Shown here one piece after another: positions 43,207 through 52,588 of a stretch of DNA of 64,000 nucleotides. The stretch is from Roseiarcus sp035606915 (GTDB lineage: Bacteria > Pseudomonadota > Alphaproteobacteria > Rhizobiales > Beijerinckiaceae). Location of the stretch: contig DATNDU010000112.1 in the NCBI GenBank assembly GCA_035606915.1, forward strand, positions 20,443 through 84,442, in the 5' to 3' direction. The translations under genes were made by a program, and so were the position numbers. Below the pieces are notes generated by a model. The model saw only the letters and a program-made list of their open reading frames with translations, was not told the origin of the DNA and searched no databases. Position 1 is the first letter of the stretch, and every line of letters begins with the position of its first letter.

Positions 43207-44484
43207 TCAGTTTTGCGGGATGGCCATCGGCCTCACCGGCGTGGCGTCGGCGATCGGCCCCGGGCCGGCGCCGTCGCGCTTGTAGATGTCGGGACGGAAC
43301 TGCACGACGCCGTCCGGCGTCGCCCAAGCGGTGATGTAGACCCAATAGACATCGACCGGCTTGATAAGTTTGACAGTGGTGCTCTGGCCGGAGCGAATGG
43401 CGTCGTCGACCTGATCGCGGCCCCAGCCGGGATTGTCCTTCAGCAGCCAGGCGACGTAGTCGCGCACGTCCTGCACGCGCACGCAGCCCGAGGAGACGAA
43501 GCGGAAGTCGTCGCCGAATACGCCCTTCTCCGGCGTGTCGTGCATATAGACGCCGTAGGGATTGTTGATGTCGATGCGCACCGCGCCGAGCGCGTCGATC
43601 TCGCCGCCGGGGTCTTGGCGATAGCGATAATGCGTCGCGTCGTCGGAGTTCCAGTTGATGCTGGCGGGCGAGACCTCGTGGCCGTCCTTGTCCATGATGT
43701 GGATTTTTTCCGCCGCCAGGTAGTTCGGGTCCGCCTTCATCTTCGGGATCAAGTCTTTCTTGATGAGCGAGGGCGGCACGTGCCAGTAGGGGTTGAAATT
43801 GATGTCGATCGCCTTGGTGTGCATGATCGGCGACTGACGGTCGATGCGGCCGACGCCGGCCTTGTGGTGGGTGTAGACCTGTCCGTTCTCGACCGTCTCG
43901 ACCATCGCGGCCGGCAGGTTGACCATGACGAAGCGCTCGCCGAGATCGCCGGAATAGGAGCGCAGTCGCACCACATTGATCTGCAACTGGCGTAGCCGGT
44001 CGGCGGCGGAGACGTTCATCGCCTTGAAGGTGTCGGCGTCGACGACGCCGGTCGGCCCGAGCCCGTGGCGGATCTGAAAGCGCTTCACCGCGGCGTCGAC
44101 GAAGGAATCGAAGGTGGCGCCCATGCCGGCGTTGGGGTCGAGATCGCCGGAGGCCGCCAGCCGCTGGCGCAGCGCCTGCACCGTGCGACCGCGCGAGCCG
44201 AGGCGCAACTCATGCCCGTCCGGCACGATGTTCCAGCCGCCTTGATCGACGAGGGACTGATACTTGTTGATGGCGTTCTCGGTCGCGGCGACGGTCGCCG
44301 GAGACAGGGTCGGCGTGGTCTCGCGGCCAATCGCCAGTTCGTCGGAGGTCTGCCAGTTCTGCGGCCATTCCGCCTGGTTATCGATAGCGCGCTGAGCAGC
44401 GAAAGCGGGGACCGCCAGCGCGGCCGCGAACAGGCCGCCGAGCGCTGCGCGTCGAGTGCAAGAAAGGTGATAGCGATGCGACAT
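43207..44484 (-). CDS. L,D-transpeptidase with peptidoglycan-binding domain (YcbB type)
   Basis: A 425-residue exported cell-wall enzyme. The N-terminus CTRRAALGGLFAAALAVPAFA looks like a Tat signal. A peptidoglycan-binding helix set (about 95-160, LGSRGRTVQALRQRLAASGDL) precedes the YkuD domain with YMHDTPEKGVFGDDFRFVSS and the catalytic Cys at about residue 334 in SGCVRVQD. It forms 3-3 cross-links or attaches proteins to peptidoglycan. ATG at 44484. The 237 bases upstream hold no gene. Confidence 0.93.
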   Translation of the reverse strand: MSHRYHLSCTRRAALGGLFAAALAVPAFAAQRAIDNQAEWPQNWQTSDELAIGRETTPTLSPATVAATENAINKYQSLVDQGGWNIVPDGHELRLGSRGRTVQALRQRLAASGDLDPNAGMGATFDSFVDAAVKRFQIRHGLGPTGVVDADTFKAMNVSAADRLRQLQINVVRLRSYSGDLGERFVMVNLPAAMVETVENGQVYTHHKAGVGRIDRQSPIMHTKAIDINFNPYWHVPPSLIKKDLIPKMKADPNYLAAEKIHIMDKDGHEVSPASINWNSDDATHYRYRQDPGGEIDALGAVRIDINNPYGVYMHDTPEKGVFGDDFRFVSSGCVRVQDVRDYVAWLLKDNPGWGRDQVDDAIRSGQSTTVKLIKPVDVYWVYITAWATPDGVVQFRPDIYKRDGAGPGPIADATPVRPMAIPQN

Positions 44485-44721
44485 CGTTGCCCTGAGTCCC
44501 CGTATCTCTTTGTCGAGTCGCCCAACCGCTCTGAACGGCGATACCGCTCGGAGCCGTGATTCGCCGGTTGTTTCCCGGACGGCCATCGTGGCGTTAGGTG
44601 GTAAAGGAACCGCAGCGTTAGGCGTTTTTGTGGCGCGCCAGCGACGGAAAAGCGGGGCGCCGATCCGCGAGCGCGAAGTTTTGTTGCGTGTGGCGCCCGC
44701 ACCATGAAGCTTAAGTCTAGT

Positions 44722-45711
44722 TCACACGATTTCCACCACGCCGCCCGCCGCCGGTGCGACAAAGCGCTCGGCCGCGACCCCGGCCTGGCGCAGCGCCTCC
44801 GCCAGACGACGTGGCGGCTCGTCATAGGGTTCGGGGGTGAGGCGGAACGTTCCCCAATGGCAGGCCATCGCCCGCTCGGCGCCGAGCGCCTGGAAGATCG
44901 CCAACGCCTCCTCGGGGTCGCAATGCTGGTCGCGCATGAACCAGCGCGGCGCATAGGCGCCGATCGGCAGCAGCGCCAGCCGGATGCGCGGATGCCGGGC
45001 GGCGATCTGTGGGAACAGCGAGCCGTCGCCATAGCCGGTGTCGCCGGCAAAAAAGATCGCCCCGTCGCCGCCAGCGATCATGAACGAGCCCCACAGCGCC
45101 ATGCGCCGGTCGCCGCGTCCGCGCGCCGACCAGTGCAGCGCCGGCTCCAGCGTCACGCGCAGCGCGCCAACCTCGGCGGCGTGGCCCCAATCGAGCGGGC
45201 GCGCATCGATCCGGGAATCGTGCTTGCGCAGAATCGCGTCATTGCCGAGCGGCGTCAGCACCGGGCAGGGGCGCATCCGCGCCAGATGCGCCAGCGTCGC
45301 CAGATCCAAATGGTCGTAATGGTTGTGGCTGAGCAGGATCGCATCGAGCGGCGGCAGCGCGTCGAGGTCAAACGCCGGCGGCGTGGCGCGCTTCGGCCCG
45401 AGCCATCCGAACGGCCCGGCGCGATGCGACCAGACGGGATCGGTGAGCAGATTGACGCCCTGCGTCTGCACCAGAAACGTCGAATGGCCGACGAGCGTGA
45501 CGCGGATGCGCTCGCCGTCGACGCGCGACGGCGGCGCCGGGCAGGGCAGGCTCGGCGGGTTGGCCGGCCACGGCGCACCCACACGGCGCGCGTCGCGAAT
45601 CATCCGCCAGAGCTGCGCCAGCGACTTGTCGCTCGCGCCGCCGGGGGACAAGAACCGCAGCCCGTCGAAATGATCGGAGGCGGGACCGCTGTAATAGGGA
45701 TTGCGCGGCAA
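44722..45711 (-). CDS. MBL-fold metal hydrolase (NAPE-PLD/UlaG-like)
   Basis: A 329-residue metallohydrolase. It has VTLVGHSTFLVQTQGVNLLTDPVW, the metal-binding motif LSHNHYDHLD, then FFAGDTGYGDG and MACHWGTFRL. This is the pattern of the NAPE-hydrolysing phospholipase D group; bacterial substrates vary and are unknown here. The likely start is TTG at 45711, three bases after the DUF983 stop, so it is probably translated by coupling. It ends the rnr-DUF983-MBL run. Confidence 0.85.
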   Translation of the reverse strand: MPRNPYYSGPASDHFDGLRFLSPGGASDKSLAQLWRMIRDARRVGAPWPANPPSLPCPAPPSRVDGERIRVTLVGHSTFLVQTQGVNLLTDPVWSHRAGPFGWLGPKRATPPAFDLDALPPLDAILLSHNHYDHLDLATLAHLARMRPCPVLTPLGNDAILRKHDSRIDARPLDWGHAAEVGALRVTLEPALHWSARGRGDRRMALWGSFMIAGGDGAIFFAGDTGYGDGSLFPQIAARHPRIRLALLPIGAYAPRWFMRDQHCDPEEALAIFQALGAERAMACHWGTFRLTPEPYDEPPRRLAEALRQAGVAAERFVAPAAGGVVEIV

Positions 45712-45714
45712 TCG

Positions 45715-46128
45715 TCAGTCCAAATGGCCGCCGAAACCGTGCATGCGGTTCGCCCATTGCATGGCGATGAGCGCCCCTTTGGCGTGCGGCAGTATCCACA
45801 TCGACGACGCCAACGCCAAAGCCGACCAGAACAGCGCCGGAACCCAGAACGGCGAGTTCGGCGCCACGGACTCGCTCGCCAGGACGCCGGCGAGGATGAA
45901 ATGGCAGACGATGACGAGTGTGACATAGGCCGGCGCATCGTCGGCGCGGTGGTGATAAAGCTCCTCGCCGCAGGCCTCGCAACGATCGACGACCTTCAGA
46001 TAGGCGCGGAAGATCTGGCCTTTGCCGCAGTTCGGGCAGCAGCCGTGCAGGCCCCGGCGCACCGAGCGCCCGATCGGGCGTATTGTCTCAATGTTCAACG
46101 GCAGGTCGGTCAATGGCAGGTCGGTCAT
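45715..46128 (-). CDS. DUF983 zinc-ribbon membrane protein
   Basis: A 137-residue protein with two zinc-binding pairs, CCPNCG (about residue 30) and CEACG (about 50), followed by two membrane helices (about 68-84 and 92-112). That is the DUF983 layout. Function unknown; it often lies beside rnr in alphaproteobacteria, and here its ATG overlaps the rnr stop. Confidence 0.88.
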   Translation of the reverse strand: MTDLPLTDLPLNIETIRPIGRSVRRGLHGCCPNCGKGQIFRAYLKVVDRCEACGEELYHHRADDAPAYVTLVIVCHFILAGVLASESVAPNSPFWVPALFWSALALASSMWILPHAKGALIAMQWANRMHGFGGHLD

Positions 46129-48320
46129 CGGCGTTTCTTCTTTAGCCTCGCCGCGCGCTCGCCACGCGACAGCATCTCGAACCTCAGTGCGCCCGCGAAC
46201 GGCGCGGCCTCCACCAGCTTCACCTCGACGCTGGCGCCGAGCCGATACGTCTCGCCGGTGCGCGTTCCGGTGAGCGCCCGCGCCGCCTCATCATAGCGGA
46301 AATAATCGGCTCCGAGCGAGCCCGCCGGAATAAAACCGTCGGCGCCGGTGTCGGCGAGTTTGACGAACAGCCCGACCTTGGTGACGCCGGCGATGCGGGC
46401 TTGGAAGCGCGCGCCGATGTGCTGCGACAGGTAAGCGGCGATCAGCCGGTCCGCGGTTTCGCGCTCGGCCGCCATGGCGCGCCGCTCCGCCGCCGATATG
46501 CGCTCGGCGATGTCGGAAAGGCCCGCCGCCTGCGCCTCGGTCAAGCCGTCCGGCCCGAGCTTCAGCGCCCGAATCAATGCCCGATGCACGACGAGATCGG
46601 CGTAGCGGCGGATCGGCGAGGTGAAATGCGCGTAGCGGCGCAGGTTGAGGCCGAAATGGCCGTAATTCTCATGCGTGTATTCGGCTTGCGATTGCGCCCG
46701 CAGCACCACCTCGTTGACCAGCGGCTCGTGCGCGGCGCCCTTCACCTTGGCCAGCACGTTGTTGAAATGCGACGGCCGCAGCCGCTCGGACTTGGCGAGC
46801 TTGACGCCGAGGGTAGCGAGGAATTCGCCGAGGTTGCCGAGCTTTTCCAGGCTCGGCGCGTCGTGGGCGCGATAGATCAGCGGCGATTGCGCGGTCTCAA
46901 GCGTTTCGGCGGCGGCGACGTTGGCGAGGATCATGAATTCCTCGATCAGCCGATGCGCCTCCAGCCGCTCCGGCCAGCGCACGTCCTGTAGCCGCCCCTC
47001 GGCGTCGAGCCTCAGCTTGCGCTCGGGCAGGTCGAGGTCGAGGGGATCGCGGATGTCGCGCTCCATCTTCACCGCGCGATGGGCCGCCCATAGCGGGCGC
47101 AGCACATCGTCCAACAGCGGCCGCGTCGTCTCGTCGGGCTGGCCGTCGATGGCCTGCTGCGCCTGCTCGTAGGAAAGCTTCGCCGCCGAGCGCATCATGA
47201 TGCGGTGGAAACTATGCTTGGTCTTGCGGCCTTGCGCGTCGATATGCAGCTTCACCGCCAGCGCCGGGCGGTCAACCTGCGGCTTCAGCGAGCAGAGGTC
47301 GTTGGAGATGCGCTCCGGCAGCATCGGCACGACGCGGTCGGGGAAATAGACGGAATTGCCGCGCTCCAGCGCCTCGCGGTCGAGCGCCGAGCCGGGTTTG
47401 ACGTAAAGCGCGACGTCGGCGATGGCGACGGCGACGATAAAGCCGCCATCGGGCAACGCTTCGGCATGTACGGCGTCGTCGTGGTCCTTGGCGTCGGGAG
47501 GGTCGATGGTGACCAGCGGCAGCGCGCGCCAGTCCTGGCGATGCGCCATCGTCGCCGCGCGGGCGTGTTCGGCCTCGGCGAGCGCCGCCTCGGAGAAGGC
47601 GTCGGGCAGGCCGTGGGCGGCGATGGCGATGCGGCTGATGGCGCGCTCGGTGTCGACTGGCCCCAGCCGCTCGACCACCCGCGCCGTCGCGCCGTTGCGC
47701 TCGCGCGATGGCGCCAGCGCCACCAATTCGCCGTCCTCGGCGCCGCCGTCGAACTCGGCGGGCACGAAATAGTCGCGCCCCGCCGCGCGCTTCTCGATCG
47801 GCTGCACACGGCCGCCGCCGGCCTCCAGCTTGCGGTAGACGCCGAGCGGCCGGCCAGCCGACTTGTCGAGGATCTTAACGACGCGGCCGGTGTAGGCGCC
47901 ACTGGCGTCGTCATAGGAGACGCGCAGCAGCGCGCGCGCGCCGAGCGTCGCCGTCGGCGCGCGGTCTCGCTTGACGCGCGGCGGGCGAATGAGGATGCGC
48001 GCCGCCGTCTCGCCCTCGGCGGGCGTCGCGATGAAGACGCCATCGGCGCGGCGCTCGCCGATGTCGGCGACGACCATCGCCGGCAGGCGCCCCTGCGGCG
48101 ACAGCGCCTTGCGGCCACGCTTGACGGCGCCGTCGGCCTCCAGATCGCGCAGCAGCGTCTTCAGTTCGCCCTTGTCGGGGCCTTTCACGCGAAAGGCGCG
48201 CGCGATCTCGCGCTTGGTGACGCGCGGGCCAGGCTTGACGCCGGTCGGCGAGGCTTGCCCGCCAATATAGGCGAGCACCTGCTCGCGCGAGGGAATGGCT
48301 TTGACGGGCTTACGGGGCAT
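46125..48320 (-). CDS. rnr: Ribonuclease R
   Basis: A 731-residue 3'-5' exoribonuclease. An N-terminal winged-helix-like part is followed by cold-shock-like domains. The RNB catalytic domain has VTIDPPDAKDHDDAV, whose Asp cluster binds Mg. A C-terminal S1 domain follows (ARIAGVTKVGLFVKLADTGADGFIP), with a basic tail ending KKKRR. It degrades structured RNA. The ATG at 48320 is preferred; a GTG three codons upstream is possible. First gene of rnr-DUF983-MBL. Confidence 0.95.
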   Translation of the reverse strand: MPRKPVKAIPSREQVLAYIGGQASPTGVKPGPRVTKREIARAFRVKGPDKGELKTLLRDLEADGAVKRGRKALSPQGRLPAMVVADIGERRADGVFIATPAEGETAARILIRPPRVKRDRAPTATLGARALLRVSYDDASGAYTGRVVKILDKSAGRPLGVYRKLEAGGGRVQPIEKRAAGRDYFVPAEFDGGAEDGELVALAPSRERNGATARVVERLGPVDTERAISRIAIAAHGLPDAFSEAALAEAEHARAATMAHRQDWRALPLVTIDPPDAKDHDDAVHAEALPDGGFIVAVAIADVALYVKPGSALDREALERGNSVYFPDRVVPMLPERISNDLCSLKPQVDRPALAVKLHIDAQGRKTKHSFHRIMMRSAAKLSYEQAQQAIDGQPDETTRPLLDDVLRPLWAAHRAVKMERDIRDPLDLDLPERKLRLDAEGRLQDVRWPERLEAHRLIEEFMILANVAAAETLETAQSPLIYRAHDAPSLEKLGNLGEFLATLGVKLAKSERLRPSHFNNVLAKVKGAAHEPLVNEVVLRAQSQAEYTHENYGHFGLNLRRYAHFTSPIRRYADLVVHRALIRALKLGPDGLTEAQAAGLSDIAERISAAERRAMAAERETADRLIAAYLSQHIGARFQARIAGVTKVGLFVKLADTGADGFIPAGSLGADYFRYDEAARALTGTRTGETYRLGASVEVKLVEAAPFAGALRFEMLSRGERAARLKKKRR

Positions 48321-48394
48321 CGGCCCCACACTTAGGGCCGAGGCGGCGCCGCGACAAGGGCGCGCATTCCGCTGACAGGCCCGCCAATAGCGAA

Positions 48395-49047
48395 TTACGG
48401 CGACGCTGCCGCCTTCGGCTTCGGGCCGCGTTTCAACGGGGCCAACGCGCGCCCGAGCAGGGCTTCGGCCCGGCGCTGGAAATCCCCCGAACCCAAAGGG
48501 CGGCCGATCAGCTCCGAGCGGCGCAGGGTCGAAAAGCCGGGATCGTCGGCGTCGGTCGTCAACAGGCCGGCGAAATTCGCCGCGCGGTCGAGCACCGGGC
48601 GCACCCGCACGAGGTTATCGTCGCTGCCGCGCAAATGCGCGCCGACGCTCGAGTGCGGCCAGTCCTCGGCGCGGAGTGCGAGCCGCGCGCACCGGATTGA
48701 GCGCGATATAGCGCACGGCGGCGATCAGATGCTCCTCGTCCATCGCCACCGAGCCGAAACGCCCTTGAAACAGAGGACCGGTCTGGCGCGCCCGCGCGTT
48801 GACGAAGCCGGCGTAGAAGCGATGCGCGCGCGCCATGGCGAGCCCGAGGCCGGCGGCGTCGGCCGGGACGAGGACCAGGTGGCAATAGGCCCAGACCTCG
48901 ACGCCGTATTTCGTGCAGGCCTGGGCGAGCCAATCGCGGTAGAGGGCGTAGTCGGCGTTAAGAGAAGAAGATCGGCTCGCGGCGATTGCCGCGCTGCGTG
49001 ACATGGTGGGGGACGCCGAGAATGACGATGCGGGCGATGCGGGTCAT
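48395..49047 (-). pseudogene. Decayed REP-associated tyrosine (Y1/HUH) transposase
   Basis: The remains of an IS200-like RAYT gene can be read in three frames. It starts MTRIARIVILGVPHHVTQRG, then a frame change leads to a TAA at 48958-48960. The second frame reads DYALYRDWLAQA, then VWAYC joined directly to HLVLVP. A normal member would have the six residues LMPNHV between them, so half of the HUH metal motif is gone (near 48881). A second frameshift near 48690 moves to RAEDWPHSSVGAHLRGSDDN and the C-terminal end. With two frameshifts and a deleted active site it cannot be functional. Confidence 0.88.
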
Positions 49048-49164
49048 GGGCGGAGCGTGGCGCGGGGATGGGGTTTTGTAAAGGTGGGCGTGTCACCGGA
49101 ATTCCCTCCTCCGAAGGCCGTGTCACCGTTTTAGCGTGTCTCACTTTTGGGGTGCAGTCCACCA

Positions 49165-50442
49165 TTACGCCATACCAGCAGTATTATCGTGACGACCCAG
49201 ATTGATGCCTGCTGCCTCAGCGCGCAAGCGAACATAGCCACGCATTATGTTTTCGCGAAATGCGAACCAGCCAGAACCGGACCATGCAATTATGTTCCCG
49301 TGGGAATCTTTTCGCATTGAAAGATAGCGTTGGTTTAATTGCTCGCGTTCGAGGAATTTCTTACCCAACCGTTTAAGAGCAATCCATTTGTAGGATGAAT
49401 CATAAATCTCAGAGATTTGCCGCTTGTCCGACGTGCTATCCGCGAGCGCCCAAAGGGCTACCTCATAGTCGTCGGTATTGCGCGTCTTGTGCGTCGCCTT
49501 CTCATATTGCACCCGTAGCGCAGGTTCGACACGGCGCAATGCTTCGATTATCGCATCCTTATAGTGACTCGACTCTGAATGTGTTACATCCGACGGATCG
49601 TCGAATATACTCCAAAACAAGGCCTCACCGATTAGGTGCACATAATGCGGGAATCCGTCGCTGACTTGGCTAATTCGGATTAGCGCTTCCTGTTGTATTT
49701 CAACATTGAGTTTTTCAGAGACAACAGTCAATATTTTCCAGAGATCACTGTGGTGCAGCCGCTTAAGCTCAATCGCCTCTAAAATTCTTCCTGCTGAGGG
49801 ATGTGATTTCAGCAACTCATCAATATCATGCATGATTCCGCAGAACACGAACCGGACGTTTGCGTCGAGTTCGGGGATATTCCGAATGAATTCTGCGAAT
49901 TTGTCTCGCTCGGCCTCGCCTTCGATCCGTTCCATTTCGTCTATAACGATTATTGTTGTTCCTGATCGCTTGCTAGCAACATATCGGATTACATCGAGAG
50001 CTTCCATTAGTGATTGTGGGGGCGCTATATTGCCGTTTTGATTTGATGGTTTTGTAATGCCGACGCCAAAGCCCCAAACCGACACATTGAGACCTCCGCC
50101 TGTAGTCAGGCGCTCAAGTCTTTTCTCTACTGGGATTGCTGCGTTCCCGATCGCTTGGATAGTTTGTGCGAAATTGTTCGTTTTGCCACACATTACGTAG
50201 ATCGGCTGGTTTTCGGCTCCTGTATGCAAATAGGCGGAGGTCAAAGCTAAGGAGGTTTTTCCGACGCCTCGATCGTCGAATATGAAGATTTGACGCCCTG
50301 GTGAGCTAAATGCCCGATCGATCGTCTTGAGCATCTTCTCACGACCGAAAAGCCGATCTGGTGTTTTGATCGAATCTGATGGCGTCAGGTTCTCGGAGAG
50401 CACTTCCTTGAGCCTATTTTGGGTTATTCCCGGGATCGACAT
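49165..50442 (-). CDS. AAA ATPase (ORC/STAND-like), AT-rich, in a mobile context
   Basis: A 425-residue P-loop ATPase. Walker A lies at about 57-64 (DRGVGKTS) and Walker B at 164-169 (IIVIDE), followed by FVFCGIMHDIDELLKSHPS (sensor 1 region). The C-terminal part looks like a winged helix (SDKRQISEIYDSSYKWIALKRLGKKFLERE). The architecture resembles AAA_16/Cdc6-type ATPases that appear as single genes in mobile and defence loci. Codon use is far more AT-rich than the host's. The ATG at 50442 has no gene upstream on its strand. No partner nuclease or transposase is adjacent, so the function is open. Confidence 0.8.
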   Translation of the reverse strand: MSIPGITQNRLKEVLSENLTPSDSIKTPDRLFGREKMLKTIDRAFSSPGRQIFIFDDRGVGKTSLALTSAYLHTGAENQPIYVMCGKTNNFAQTIQAIGNAAIPVEKRLERLTTGGGLNVSVWGFGVGITKPSNQNGNIAPPQSLMEALDVIRYVASKRSGTTIIVIDEMERIEGEAERDKFAEFIRNIPELDANVRFVFCGIMHDIDELLKSHPSAGRILEAIELKRLHHSDLWKILTVVSEKLNVEIQQEALIRISQVSDGFPHYVHLIGEALFWSIFDDPSDVTHSESSHYKDAIIEALRRVEPALRVQYEKATHKTRNTDDYEVALWALADSTSDKRQISEIYDSSYKWIALKRLGKKFLEREQLNQRYLSMRKDSHGNIIAWSGSGWFAFRENIMRGYVRLRAEAAGINLGRHDNTAGMA

Positions 50443-50485
50443 TGACTCCCCGCAGGTGCGATTCGCTGAGGGATTATATCATACG

Positions 50486-50582
50486 GTTTCCGAGCGAAGG
50501 GCTCGGAAACAATCGCGCGAAATTCTTATGAAGTAAGAGAATTTCGCGCGAGCGAAATACGGTCTTCTGCCGAAAACCGTAT
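50486..50582. repeat. Array of three hairpins upstream of the AAA ATPase
   Basis: Three perfect inverted repeats stand in a row. They are 50486-50495 with 50501-50510 (10 bp), 50513-50526 with 50538-50551 (14 bp, TCGCGCGAAATTCT), and 50557-50563 with 50576-50582 (7 bp, ATACGGT). ATACGGTTT also occurs just before the first, and can pair with AAAACCGTAT in the third. They resemble REP-like palindromes and lie inside the inverted-repeat-bounded segment, between the ATPase start and its right end. Confidence 0.75.
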
Positions 50583-50624
50583 CAGAAGTTTCAATTGACT
50601 CTCATGGTTTACGGTGACACGCCC

Positions 50625-50908
50625 GCAAATGCCGAGTTCCTCGCCCTCGTCGAGCGTGATCCCGCGCCAAGTGCTTTCTGAAAAGCAAAATTCATGCTAT
50701 GCTGGCCTGTCCGACAACCCGAACCCGTCGCCATGTCCGCCCCAACCTCACAATGCTGGAAGCGTACCGTGTGGGACTCGAGGCCAAGGGACCGAAAAGC
50801 TCGACCGAACCAACGCCGCCGCCTCCGCCGGCGCTCCCCGATGCGTGACAGCTTAAGCCGCCTAGCGCTTTGGAATCGCCCGACGCCGACCTGTCCCTGC
50901 ATCCAATC
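50625..50908. other. Intergenic stretch between the ATPase segment and aroKB
   Basis: No gene with convincing start and codon use is visible. A short plus-strand frame from about 50753 (MLEAYRVGLEAKGPKSS, then proline-rich) has host-like codons but no recognisable ribosome site or family, and is left unannotated as a possible gene remnant. Confidence 0.4.
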
Positions 50909-52588
50909 TCATTCCCCGCCTCTCCCCAGCTCCCCCTCCAGAAACGCCAGCGCCTCCGCCTCCGGCACATCCTTCGCGACAAAGCTCTCGCCGATGCCGC
51001 GCGCTAGAATGAACGTCAGCCGGCCGCGCTCGACCTTCTTGTCCTGCCGCATCGCCTCCAGCATCGCCTGGGGCGTGACCGACAACCCGGCGATGTCCTG
51101 GATGCGCGTCGGCAGGCCGACCGCCTTCAGGTGCTGCTCGACGCGCCCGACATCCTGGCCCGGACAATGCCCCAGCGCGCGCGAAAAACGGAATGCGCAG
51201 GCCAGCCCGACCGCCACGCCCTCGCCATGCACGAGGATGGCGGGATCGTAATGCGCCAGCGCCTCCAGCGCATGGCCGAAGGTGTGGCCGAGGTTGAGCA
51301 GCGCGCGCGCCCCCTGCTCGGTTTCGTCGGAGGCGACGACGCGCGCCTTGGCCGCGCAGGAGACCGCGATGGCTTCGGCGCGCGCGGGTCCGCCGGCGAA
51401 TACGTCGCGTCCATTCGCCTCCAACCACTCGAAGAAGGCGCGGTCGTCGATGAGGCCGTATTTGACCACCTCCGCATAGCCGGCGCGGAACTCGCGCGCC
51501 GGCAGGGTGGCGAGCGCGCCGAGGTCGGCGAGCACCAGGCGCGGCTGGTGGAAGGCGCCGATGAGGTTCTTGCCCAGCGCCGAGTTGATCGCGGTCTTGC
51601 CGCCGACGCTGGAATCGACCTGCGCCAGCAGGCTGGTGGGGATTTGCACGTAATCGACGCCGCGCCTGAGCGTCGCGGCGGCGAAGCCGGCGAGATCGCC
51701 GATGACGCCGCCGCCGAGCGCGATGACGATGTCGCGCCGTTCGATGCGCGCGCCGATCAGCGCGTCGGAGACGCGGGCGAACTCGGCATAGCACTTGGTC
51801 GTCTCGCCCGGCGGGCAGACGATCGCCGTCGTCTCGATCCCCGCCGCCGCGAGGCTCTGGCGCAGGGGTTCGAGCCAATGGGCGGCGACGTGCTCGTCGG
51901 TGACGATGGCCGCGCGTGCCTTCGGGAACAGCGCCTTGATGCGCTCGCCGGCGGTAGCGATGAGCCCGTCGCCGATCAGGATGTCATAAGCGCGCGCGCC
52001 GAGATCGACGCGCACCTGACGCGGCCCCGAGGCCGGGCGGGCGCGGATGGAGAGTTCGGCCAGGATCTGGTCGACCACCACATCGTGCGGGCCGTCGTGC
52101 GATTCGATGGTGATGTCGGCCAGCGCATAGGTCGGTTCGCGCTCTTGCAGCAGGCGTCGCAAGGTTCCCTCAGGGTCGGGCGTTTGCAGCAGCGGGCGGT
52201 TGGAGCGCTTGCGCACGCGGCGCAGCAGCACCTCGAACCCGGGCCGCAGCCAGATCGATACGCCAGCGCGCGATATGCGTTCGCGCGTCGAGGCGTTCAT
52301 GAACGCGCCGCCGCCGGTGGAGAGCACGCAGGGGCCTTGTTCGAGCAAGCGGGCGATGACGCGCCGTTCGCCGTCACGGAAATAGGGCTCGCCGAATTTC
52401 TCGAAAATCTCCGGGATGGACAGGTGCGCCCCGGCCTCGATCTCCTCGTCGGCGTCGATGAAGGGCAGGCCGAGGCGGGCGGCGAGGCGCTTGCCGACGG
52501 AGGTCTTGCCCGCCCCCATCATGCCGACCAGCACCACGGAGCGCCGTTGCGGCGCGGGGGACGTGCGAGGGGAGGTCGAGTCGGGCAT
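50909..52588 (-). CDS. aroKB: Fused shikimate kinase / 3-dehydroquinate synthase
   Basis: A 559-residue two-domain enzyme of the shikimate pathway. The N-terminal shikimate kinase (about 1-185) has GMMGAGKTSVGKRLA, DADEEIE and VLSTGGGAF. The C-terminal dehydroquinate synthase (about 195-555) has PPGETTK, LGGGVIGDLAGFAAATLRRG, QVDSSVGGKTAINS and LNLGHTFGHALEA, with its NAD and metal-binding residues. The steps are non-consecutive (fifth and second). The aroK-aroB pair is often adjacent in bacteria; here they are one frame. The ATG is at 52588. Confidence 0.95.
   Translation of the reverse strand: MPDSTSPRTSPAPQRRSVVLVGMMGAGKTSVGKRLAARLGLPFIDADEEIEAGAHLSIPEIFEKFGEPYFRDGERRVIARLLEQGPCVLSTGGGAFMNASTRERISRAGVSIWLRPGFEVLLRRVRKRSNRPLLQTPDPEGTLRRLLQEREPTYALADITIESHDGPHDVVVDQILAELSIRARPASGPRQVRVDLGARAYDILIGDGLIATAGERIKALFPKARAAIVTDEHVAAHWLEPLRQSLAAAGIETTAIVCPPGETTKCYAEFARVSDALIGARIERRDIVIALGGGVIGDLAGFAAATLRRGVDYVQIPTSLLAQVDSSVGGKTAINSALGKNLIGAFHQPRLVLADLGALATLPAREFRAGYAEVVKYGLIDDRAFFEWLEANGRDVFAGGPARAEAIAVSCAAKARVVASDETEQGARALLNLGHTFGHALEALAHYDPAILVHGEGVAVGLACAFRFSRALGHCPGQDVGRVEQHLKAVGLPTRIQDIAGLSVTPQAMLEAMRQDKKVERGRLTFILARGIGESFVAKDVPEAEALAFLEGELGRGGE

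Larger units (their letters stand above)
49086..50624. mobile_element. Inverted-repeat-bounded segment carrying an AAA ATPase gene
   Basis: GGGCGTGTCACCG at 49086-49098 is repeated perfectly in inverse orientation at 50612-50624, 1.5 kb apart. The left side has a further copy of GTGTCACCG at 49120-49128. Near 49146-49163 there is TTTTGGGGTGCAGTCC, similar to ends I associate with IS3-type elements. The interior is AT-rich. No target-site duplication and no transposase gene are visible, so the element may be non-autonomous or a remnant. Confidence 0.45.
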
